23,157 bases of DNA from Clostridium sp. UBA5530 (GTDB lineage Bacteria > Bacillota > Clostridia > Clostridiales > Clostridiaceae). How positions within the stretch are numbered: position 1 is the stretch's first letter; every line of letters begins with the position of its first letter. This document shows, in pieces, positions 8,154 through 14,114 of the stretch. The stretch is from positions 57,022 to 80,178 of the forward strand of contig DINW01000017.1 in assembly GCA_002423705.1 (NCBI GenBank). Direction: 5' to 3'. The notes beneath the pieces were generated by a model. The model did not search any database, had not been told where the DNA came from, and worked only from the letters and a program-made list of their open reading frames with translations. A program made the translations under genes and the position numbers.

Positions 8154-8951
8154 CTAAGTTTCACTTGATATAAGCTCCAAACAATTTATATTCATTCTAT
8201 AGGTTACATCCTTTCTTTCCACTATAACATTTATCTTTTTCTTTGTTTCTTCTTCTTTCATAATTCTCATAAGTAATTCTTTAGTAGGGTTTATTGCATA
8301 AGGTATTCCCACAGTTTGAAGCATGGTAACATCTCCAGCAGTATCCCCATAGGCATAACTATTTTCTAAATCTATATCATATTTATCTCTCATATCCAGT
8401 ATAGCTTTTCTTTTACTTACTGAATCCCACATAGGAATTATATCTCCATTGTAAGTTTTATCTTCATTCAATTTGTATATGGTTCCTTTATAATCATCCA
8501 TATCATATTTCTTGCTCATCTCTCTAACTAGCTCCACTGGTGAACCAGATATAGCTATAACTATGTGACCTTGTTCCTTGTGCCATTTTATTCTCTCTCT
8601 TGTAAATGTATATACTCTATCACCTTTTTGCTCTATTACCTTTTTAGCTATGTAATCTATATGATATGAATTTATCCCCTTTATGGCCTCAGTATATATG
8701 TCTACCATCTTAAGCAAATAGGTATCATAATCTCCTTGTCTTTTATCCCATTTTATAAATGAAGGTCTCACATCTTTATACCATTTATTCTCCTCCACTA
8801 GCTCATATTTAATAATCTTCTTAAAAACCTCTGTTATCAGTCCTTCTCTATATATGGTGCCATCTATATCAAAAAAAGCTGCTATATTTTTCATTTTTAT
8901 AATCATTCCTTTCCCTGGAGGCACAAAATATGATGGAAGCATTTCTTTCAC
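8154..8951 (-). CDS. HAD-superfamily phosphatase (subfamily IB, SerB-like)
   Basis: A 265-residue soluble hydrolase of the phosphoserine phosphatase-like HAD-IB group. Motif I is FFDIDGTI with nucleophile D28 and acid D30. Motif II serine is S135 in AISGSP, the motif III lysine is probably K180 or K182 in VSKRKA, and motif IV is YGDTAGD with D203 and D207 for magnesium. All catalytic positions are present, so it should be active, but the substrate cannot be told from sequence. The GTG start sits 4 nt after AGGAGGAAAG. A second possible start is the ATG of residue 16, behind GGAAAGGA, which would remove the unusual leader (LPSYFVPPGKG). It is divergent from the gene at 9070, with no partner on its own strand close by. 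Confidence 0.85.
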   Translation of the reverse strand: MKEMLPSYFVPPGKGMIIKMKNIAAFFDIDGTIYREGLITEVFKKIIKYELVEENKWYKDVRPSFIKWDKRQGDYDTYLLKMVDIYTEAIKGINSYHIDYIAKKVIEQKGDRVYTFTRERIKWHKEQGHIVIAISGSPVELVREMSKKYDMDDYKGTIYKLNEDKTYNGDIIPMWDSVSKRKAILDMRDKYDIDLENSYAYGDTAGDVTMLQTVGIPYAINPTKELLMRIMKEEETKKKINVIVERKDVTYRMNINCLELISSET

Positions 8952-8995
8952 CCTTTCCTCCTATCTAATTTGATTACTTTATTATATTAAATTTG

Positions 8996-9024
8996 TTGAA
9001 AATATTTCCTAGGTGTAGCATAAT
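8996..9024 (+). promoter_or_regulatory. Sigma-A promoter of the 9070 gene
   Basis: TTGAAA (8996-9001), a 17-bp spacer and CATAAT (9019-9024): each box matches consensus at five of six positions with ideal spacing. It lies about 45 bp upstream of the start of the downstream gene. Confidence 0.65.
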
Positions 9025-9069
9025 TTAAAATAGAGTATTTTACTTTACATGGCAGGGGGAGATTATTAA

Positions 9070-9699
9070 ATGAAGAAAAAACATTCATCTAAGAAATACT
9101 GGATTTTAGGTTTTATTCTACTTTTTGTATTATCTATTTTATTTACTTATTATATCTATTTTTATCCTAAAACTTCAGTAAAGTCAATGTCTTCTGATAT
9201 AAAAATAAACAATTTAGATTTAGGAAAGAAATTCATTCCTAATGATATTAAGTTTTCTTTAAAAGAGCTATCCGTTAAGTCACAAACTAAATTTTCTGAA
9301 GAGGAGCTTACTGATTTATTTATAGCAGGCTTCAACGAATACCCCCAAATTAAAGATATGCTAGAAGGATTAAAAATCACAATAAATTCAGATAAAATAA
9401 ACATGTATTTACACTTTAATTATAAAGGCATTCCTTTGGAGGGCAAAGTTACTTTTACTGCTTATAGCACTGATGGAAAAGGAATTTTTCACTACGAAGA
9501 AGGCGATGTAGGATTTTTTTCAATTCCAAAGGATGTGATTTTTGAAAGTTTTGAAGATAATTTGTTCTTTCAGTTTGACAAATCCAAAGGAGATATCATA
9601 TTATCGTTTCCTGGTTTAAAACAGCTTCAAGTTACCAAAATCAGTGCTCATGATAAATTTATTCAAATAGATTTTCAAGGACTCCTTAAATTACAATGA
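9070..9699 (+). CDS. Membrane-anchored extracellular protein of unknown function
   Basis: A 209-residue protein I do not recognise. A lysine-rich N-terminus (KKKHSSKK) is followed by one hydrophobic helix at about residues 11-31, with no lipobox or clear signal-peptidase site. It is therefore probably an N-terminal membrane anchor with the remaining 175 residues outside the cell. The outer part is predicted mostly beta-strand with alternating hydrophobic residues and contains no cysteine. The layout of one N-terminal helix plus a small beta-rich domain recalls DUF2140 (YpmS-like) proteins, but I see no motif that proves it. It has a good AGGGGGAG ribosome site and its own sigma-A type promoter, so it is a real gene. 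It converges on the glycosyltransferase gene across a 453-bp gap. Confidence 0.75.
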   Translation: MKKKHSSKKYWILGFILLFVLSILFTYYIYFYPKTSVKSMSSDIKINNLDLGKKFIPNDIKFSLKELSVKSQTKFSEEELTDLFIAGFNEYPQIKDMLEGLKITINSDKINMYLHFNYKGIPLEGKVTFTAYSTDGKGIFHYEEGDVGFFSIPKDVIFESFEDNLFFQFDKSKGDIILSFPGLKQLQVTKISAHDKFIQIDFQGLLKLQ

Positions 9700-9724
9700 C
9701 AATTTAATTTTAAACAAAAAGTAA

Positions 9725-9755
9725 GTGCTTGAAAAGCCATAAGACTTTCAAGCAC
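9725..9755 (+). terminator. Hairpin terminator of the 9070 gene (possibly bidirectional)
   Basis: A perfect 10-bp stem GTGCTTGAAA / TTTCAAGCAC with an 11-nt loop lies 25 bp past the stop. There is no clean U-tract on the plus strand (CTCTTGAAATTT follows). On the minus strand ACTTACTTTTTG follows, so it may work better in that direction. Confidence 0.55.
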
Positions 9756-9907
9756 CTCTTGAAATTTATTCAGCTTTTTAGCTTATGCTAGAAAGCTAGT
9801 GGAGATATTTAATTCTCATAAGCCTTACCCTCTTACTTAAACTAAATATCTCCTATATTAAATTTTCTATTTTTAATATACCAACTTCTCATTTACTTTT
9901 TTAAAGG

Positions 9908-9934
9908 CTAAAAAGAAACCAGTTTTCTTTTTAG
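9908..9934. terminator. Terminator-like hairpin in the convergent gap
   Basis: A perfect 11-bp stem CTAAAAAGAAA / TTTCTTTTTAG with a 5-nt loop. Its T-rich 3' arm is typical of bidirectional clostridial terminators. It could end the glycosyltransferase transcript (minus) or any transcript starting in the gap (plus). Confidence 0.5.
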
Positions 9935-10152
9935 AATTCCTTTTCTTCAATGAAAATTTCAAGGTTTCACGATAATATTGTGGGTAAACCTTTAAGGCTA
10001 AAATTAGTGTGTATACTAAGGTTTTACTTAATATTAGCTACTGGCTTTGTTATTGATATATTTAACAGAAAGTTTAATATGTTAGTAGTATGCTTCATAT
10101 AAATATTTTTATTCATAAAATTTAAAACTTGTTTTAGATACACATAAACTAC

Positions 10153-11361
10153 CTATTGATTTTTTATTATGTCCATGACCTTGTCACTAAGACCTTTCCA
10201 AGTCATAGCTGTAGTATCCACCTTTTTGCCTTCATTGCCTTTCACCCTTAAAATCACCTTTTCTATGGCCTTAGTCATATTATCTATATATTCTTCCATA
10301 GCATCTTCTTTAGGTACATCCACAGTTTCCATAGATGGCAATTCAATATACTCTATCTTCTTAGATGAGTTTATCTCTTCTCCAAGCCATTGACTAACAC
10401 CAGGTATATTGGAGGTTACTACATAAAGACCACTAGCTAATGCTTCCACTATTACTAAAGGAAGTCCTTCATAAAATGATGGAAGAATAAATATATGACT
10501 ATTGCTATATAATTCACTAAGATCATCTTGGCTTAGTTTTCCCAAAAACTCCACATTAGAAGTTGTTCCATATAAATTTCTTATTTTTTCATACTCCTGT
10601 CCTTGGCCCATACCTACCATCTTTAATTTAACATTAGAAAACATATTTTGTATATTTCTAAATCCATAAAAAAGAGGTATCAGCCCTTTGGCATAGCTTA
10701 TTTTCCCTGTATAAACTAAGGTTATATCCTCATTTTTAGCTTTTCCTTTATCATAAAATATTTTATCATCATATCCTATGCCCGTAGCATAAATCTTATT
10801 GGGAGGCATGTTGAATATATCCATTATATCTTTTTTGCCTTCTTCATGAAGTGAAAAAATTCCCTTCAATTTCTTTATATTTGTTATTATAAACTCCTTC
10901 ATTAATCCGTGACTTTTTATCTGCCTTAAATCCGTTCCATGACATACTCCATATATATTATGGGTATTTAATACATTCACTGTTAAAGCTGTTACTAGAT
11001 AAAGGTGATGACAAATTATTATATCTGGTTTAAACACTCTAGTAGCTTCCAATATAGCCTTCTTAAAAGCATTCATCATTGCATTGACTTCATATTCTCC
11101 TAAATCTCTATATCTACTGCTTTTATAAGGCATAACGTCACTCATACCAACCACATTAAAAGGTAATGTGGTTGTTGAAAAGTATACTGGGTATATGTCT
11201 ATACTGGATGAAATGTTAGCTTTTTCTCCCTGGTCTAAACCTGCTATGAGGCACTGACTATATCCTTTTTTTTCAAACTCTTTTATCATATTCTTTACAT
11301 ATATGCCGCTGCCTGTCTCCTCCGGTTTTTGTGATGTGATATGAAGTATTCTCATAAACAT
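10153..11361 (-). CDS. GT4-family glycosyltransferase (GT-B fold)
   Basis: A 402-residue glycosyltransferase of the group-1/GT4 type, expected to move a sugar from a nucleotide donor to a lipid, protein or polysaccharide acceptor in the cytosol or at the inner membrane face. The N-terminal domain begins RILHITSQ with a Gly-containing acceptor loop (ETGSGIYVKNM, residues 15-25). The linker to the donor domain is near 215-228 (LVYTGKISYAKGL). The EX7E retaining motif is E298-E306 in SFYEGLPLVIVEALASG. ATG codons at 11361 and 11355 are both served by AAGGAAGGA; the second has the better spacing. The gene starts 7 bp after the stop of the PHP-domain gene, so the two form an operon. The acceptor is unknown: no capsule or teichoic-acid cluster is next to it. 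Confidence 0.9.
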   Translation of the reverse strand: MFMRILHITSQKPEETGSGIYVKNMIKEFEKKGYSQCLIAGLDQGEKANISSSIDIYPVYFSTTTLPFNVVGMSDVMPYKSSRYRDLGEYEVNAMMNAFKKAILEATRVFKPDIIICHHLYLVTALTVNVLNTHNIYGVCHGTDLRQIKSHGLMKEFIITNIKKLKGIFSLHEEGKKDIMDIFNMPPNKIYATGIGYDDKIFYDKGKAKNEDITLVYTGKISYAKGLIPLFYGFRNIQNMFSNVKLKMVGMGQGQEYEKIRNLYGTTSNVEFLGKLSQDDLSELYSNSHIFILPSFYEGLPLVIVEALASGLYVVTSNIPGVSQWLGEEINSSKKIEYIELPSMETVDVPKEDAMEEYIDNMTKAIEKVILRVKGNEGKKVDTTAMTWKGLSDKVMDIIKNQ

Positions 11362-11368
11362 TCCTTCC

Positions 11369-12133
11369 TTATATATATTCCATGTTTCTATTTTTAAAAT
11401 ATACAGGTTTTAAATTGCATACTTTAGCTATTTCTTTACCTTCTTTGAAATTTTTGCCTATATCATCCTTTAAGTGAGCATCTGAACCTATGGTAACATA
11501 TTTTCCGCCTAGATTTTCATATCTTTTATATATTTTTGCAAGATTATTAAAGGCATTTTTGTTTCCTAATCTTCTGGTGTTTATTTCCATTACTATATTG
11601 TTTTTTATTGTTTCCTTTAAAATCTGATCTATTAAATCATTAAATTCTTCATAATATATCTCTTTGTCTTCATAAGGGCAATACCTACACATATAGTCTA
11701 TATGGGCAAGTATATCTACAAAGTCATGACTTTTTATGCATTCTATCATAGTTAAAAGATATTTTGTGAAAATATCTTTTTTGCTTTTGTTTTCATAGGT
11801 GCTGCTCATATATATATCATCATTGCCTAGCATATGTACAGATCCAATAACTTGATCAAAATCGTAGCCTTCAACCATATCTTTGTTTTCTTTCAATACA
11901 TCATTACCCATGCCAAGTTCTATTCCAATAAAAAAACTTTCACTTCTTAATGGACTATATTTATTCATATATTCATCTACTGAAAATCTAAATTTATTCT
12001 TATCAAAATAATTTAAATCCATATGATCTGTAATAGTTAATCCTATGCCTTTTTTCTTTGCAGTTTCTATTGCCTCTTTTATATCCATTTTAGAGTCAGT
12101 GGAAAAGTTGCTGTGTAAGTGTGTATCTATCAT
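11369..12133 (-). CDS. PHP-domain phosphatase, histidinol-phosphatase (HisK/HisJ) family
   Basis: A 254-residue metal-dependent phosphoesterase. The trinuclear-site motifs of the PHP family are all present: DTHLH (H5, H7), TDHMD (H37), GIELG (E72), GSVH (H100), LAHIDY (H144), EINTRR (E183) and GSDAH (D218, H220). The best-known role of this subfamily is removing phosphate from L-histidinol phosphate in histidine synthesis, but no other his biosynthesis gene is here. Family members next to glycosyltransferases may act on other sugar or alcohol phosphates. The ATG has GGAGG at 8 nt. It is first in an operon with the glycosyltransferase. A perfect 11-bp inverted repeat lies about 20 bp upstream. 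Confidence 0.85.
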   Translation of the reverse strand: MIDTHLHSNFSTDSKMDIKEAIETAKKKGIGLTITDHMDLNYFDKNKFRFSVDEYMNKYSPLRSESFFIGIELGMGNDVLKENKDMVEGYDFDQVIGSVHMLGNDDIYMSSTYENKSKKDIFTKYLLTMIECIKSHDFVDILAHIDYMCRYCPYEDKEIYYEEFNDLIDQILKETIKNNIVMEINTRRLGNKNAFNNLAKIYKRYENLGGKYVTIGSDAHLKDDIGKNFKEGKEIAKVCNLKPVYFKNRNMEYI

Positions 12134-12151
12134 ATAATTTTCCTCCGTAAT

Positions 12152-12181
12152 ATTTATAATAAGTTCTCTTTTATTATAAAT
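12152..12181. repeat. Perfect 11-bp inverted repeat upstream of the PHP-glycosyltransferase operon
   Basis: ATTTATAATAA (12152-12162) and TTATTATAAAT (12171-12181) with an 8-bp spacer. Each arm includes a TATAAT-like or TATAAA-like box, so it may simply be two overlapping -10 elements. It could also be an operator or a 5' leader hairpin. It ends about 19 bp before the ATG of the PHP gene. Confidence 0.45.
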
Positions 12182-12243
12182 TTCTTTCTCCTTTAAATAA
12201 AGATAAAAAAATAAATGTCATTAATTTCACAGTGATTTTCCCA

Positions 12244-12272
12244 TTGCTTTTCCAAAATCATTATGATATAAT
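12244..12272 (+). promoter_or_regulatory. Extended -10 promoter of the hydrogenase operon
   Basis: TTGCTT (12244-12249), a 17-bp spacer and TATAAT (12267-12272) preceded by TG-N (12264-12266), forming an extended -10. The expected start near 12279 gives a leader of about 60 nt. A dyad TGATTTT-N14-AAAATCA (12233-12260) overlaps the -35 and spacer. Confidence 0.7.
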
Positions 12273-12340
12273 CATATTAATATCAATTTGTAAATTTTTA
12301 ACTATTATTACATTAAAAGTATTTGTTGGGAGGTTATTTT

Positions 12341-12841
12341 ATGAAGGAATCTAATAGTAAATCAAAAGACCTAGACAAAAATTTAGCAAAGCGTATCGAT
12401 AAAATTCTACTGGAACACAACAATGATAATACAGATCTTATTGGGATACTTCTTGATATTCAAAGTATTATAGAACGTCATTATATCCCAGAAGAAATAG
12501 CTTATTATGTAGCAGAAAAATTAACTATGCCCATCACTCAAGTTTATGACGTTATATCTTTTTTCTCCTCCCTGTCAGAAAAACCTCGTGCTCAATATCC
12601 CATTCAAGTATGTGACAGTATAGTATGTAGAATAAACGAGAACAAATTTGTTTTAGATACCTTGTACGAAATCCTAGGCATAAATTTAAACGAAGTAACC
12701 TATGATGGAAGATTTACTATTGAAAAAGTAAGCTGTTTTGGAGCTTGCAATATTGCACCAGCGGCAAGAATAAATGGGCGTGTATATGGAAGATTAACAT
12801 CAAAAGAAAAAATTGAAGAAATGCTAAATAGCTTAGATTAG
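12341..12841 (+). CDS. hydC: NuoE-like [2Fe-2S] subunit of a three-subunit hydrogenase
   Basis: A 166-residue thioredoxin-fold ferredoxin-type subunit, the counterpart of complex I NuoE and of HydC in trimeric [FeFe] hydrogenases. It carries a [2Fe-2S] cluster in the electron path next to the flavin subunit. The N-terminal helical part (residues 10-80) contains HYIPEEIAYYVAEKL and DVISFFSSL, typical of NuoE. The four ligands are C91 and C96 (VCDSIVC) and C132 and C136 (SCFGACNIAP), with the usual C-x4-C and C-x3-C spacing. I chose the ATG at 12341, with GGGAGG 7 nt before it. An upstream in-frame TTG (12323) would translate through the ribosome site. It is the first gene of the operon and ends right at the ribosome site of the NuoF-like gene. 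Confidence 0.95.
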   Translation: MKESNSKSKDLDKNLAKRIDKILLEHNNDNTDLIGILLDIQSIIERHYIPEEIAYYVAEKLTMPITQVYDVISFFSSLSEKPRAQYPIQVCDSIVCRINENKFVLDTLYEILGINLNEVTYDGRFTIEKVSCFGACNIAPAARINGRVYGRLTSKEKIEEMLNSLD

Positions 12842-12853
12842 GAGGTTAACCCT

Positions 12854-13981
12854 ATGGTTAAAAGTAAGACAGTAAATTATATCACAAGAAATTTTGGTAA
12901 ATATGATATTAATTCCATAGAATCCTATGAAAAAATAGGAGGTTTCTCGGCTCTGAAAAAAGCTATAACCATGGATGGTCATGATATAGCTTCTGTCCTT
13001 TCTCTTTGTAAAATTAAAGGTCGTGGTGGTGCTGCCTATGATATGGGTAAAAAATGGCATCAGGCTAAAGATATTTCTTCACCCAATAAAATTGTAGTAT
13101 GTAATGCTGATGAAGGTGAACCATGTACATTTAAAGACAGAACTCTCATTGAAAACGACCCATTTAGACTTATTGAGGCTATGATTATCGCAGGATATAG
13201 TGTAGATGCTGAAAATGGATATATATATCTTAGAGAAGAGTATAGTCACTTAAGGCCTCTTCTTAAAAGTGCTATAGCTCAAAGTGAAAAAAAAGGTTAT
13301 CTTGGAAAAAACATATTAGGCACTAATTTTAGTTATTATATACATCTTCACTCTGGTGCTGGTGCATATGTGTGTGGGGAAGGTACCGCACTTGTTGAAT
13401 CTATTGAAGGTAAAAGCGGAAGACCTAGAATGAAACCACCTTTTATAAAACAATGTGGCTTATTTAATCTTCCAACTTTAGTAAATAATGTAGAGAGTCT
13501 TTCCTTAGTTCCAAGTATTCTTTTAGATGATTCAAAAGAGTATTTAACCTATGGAACAGAAAGCTCTGTAGGCACAAAGCTAATCAGTGTTGCTGGAAAT
13601 GTAAATAATCCCGGAGTATTTGAGATTCCCTTTGGATTAACCCTAAGAGAAATAATTTATGATTTAGCAGGTGGTGTAGTAAATAATAATAATATAAGAC
13701 TTCTCCAACTAGGAGGTGCCTCTGGAAAGATAGCTCCCCCTAAAGTTTTAGATATTCCTTATACCTATGATGATCTAAGAAAAGTAGGATTAACCATAGG
13801 TTCAGGTGCTATATTAGTTGTAGATACTAGAACTACCCTAATGGAGTTTCTAAAATCTACTCAAGAATTTTTTTCTCATGAAAGTTGCGGCCAATGTACT
13901 CCTTGCAGAGAAGGAAATCTGCATATCAGCTTAATACTAGATAAATGTATAGCTGGTACAGCAACTAAAAGAGACATATGA
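12854..13981 (+). CDS. hydB: NuoF-like NADH/FMN subunit of hydrogenase, truncated by in-frame TGA
   Basis: The flavoprotein that accepts electrons from NADH. Visible elements are FMN site GRGGAAYDMGKKW (residues 56-68), NADH-site stretch CNADEGEPCTFKDR (83-96), HSGAGAYVCGEGTALVESIEG (166-186) and the [4Fe-4S] motif SCGQCTPCREG (C345, C348, C351). The frame stops at TGA (13979-13981) after residue 375. Translation continues in the same frame for 38 codons to TAA at 14096-14098. That tail contains SLCGLG with C391, the expected fourth ligand of the cluster. With the tail the protein would be about 414 residues, close to NuoF. It lacks the N-terminal [2Fe-2S] and C-terminal double [4Fe-4S] domains of bifurcating HydB proteins. 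AGGAGG lies 8 nt before ATG. The gene is probably a recent nonsense mutant, or a sequence error. Confidence 0.9.
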   Translation: MVKSKTVNYITRNFGKYDINSIESYEKIGGFSALKKAITMDGHDIASVLSLCKIKGRGGAAYDMGKKWHQAKDISSPNKIVVCNADEGEPCTFKDRTLIENDPFRLIEAMIIAGYSVDAENGYIYLREEYSHLRPLLKSAIAQSEKKGYLGKNILGTNFSYYIHLHSGAGAYVCGEGTALVESIEGKSGRPRMKPPFIKQCGLFNLPTLVNNVESLSLVPSILLDDSKEYLTYGTESSVGTKLISVAGNVNNPGVFEIPFGLTLREIIYDLAGGVVNNNNIRLLQLGGASGKIAPPKVLDIPYTYDDLRKVGLTIGSGAILVVDTRTTLMEFLKSTQEFFSHESCGQCTPCREGNLHISLILDKCIAGTATKRDI

Positions 13982-14098
13982 ACTATGGAAAAAATCGCAA
14001 AAACCATGTCTATATCTTCTTTGTGTGGTCTTGGAGAAACGGCTCAAAGCGCTCTTCTTTCCGCAATGCATTGGTTTAAAACCGATTTTGAGTTTTAA
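13982..14098 (+). pseudogene. hydB: In-frame C-terminal remainder of the NuoF-like subunit after the TGA
   Basis: 38 codons continue the NuoF-like frame directly after the TGA and end in TAA. They include ISSLCGLGETAQSALLSAMH, which corresponds to the conserved NuoF tail (family pattern LCGLGQTAPN) carrying the fourth Fe-S cysteine. No frameshift and no further stop is present, so the decay is minimal. An internal ATG at 13985 has no ribosome site, so independent translation is unlikely. Confidence 0.85.
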
Positions 14099-14114
14099 GG
14101 GGGAACTATACTAA

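Larger units (their letters stand above)
9700..10152. other. 453-bp intergenic gap rich in inverted repeats
   Basis: No convincing gene is seen between the two convergent genes. From left to right it holds a GC-containing hairpin (9725-9755), a hairpin (9772-9797), an 11-bp stem with a 31-nt loop (9801-9853), a perfect 11-bp stem with a 5-nt loop (9908-9934) and a 7-bp stem (9961-9992). There is also a 10-bp exact direct repeat AAGGCTAAAA at 9904-9913 and 9994-10003. A 50-codon ATG frame at 9950-10102 lacks a ribosome site. It may be a structured small RNA, terminators plus decayed sequence, or both. Confidence 0.5.

Noticed and set aside
12323..12340. TTG start for the NuoE-like subunit
   Set aside because: It would translate through the GGGAGG ribosome site that serves the ATG at 12341.
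13979..14020. Selenocysteine codon with SECIS element in the NuoF-like gene
   Set aside because: Only a 4-5 bp ATGG/CCAT stem with a 15-nt A-rich loop follows the TGA, and the family has no conserved Cys or Sec at this position. Not excluded by experiment, but not supported.
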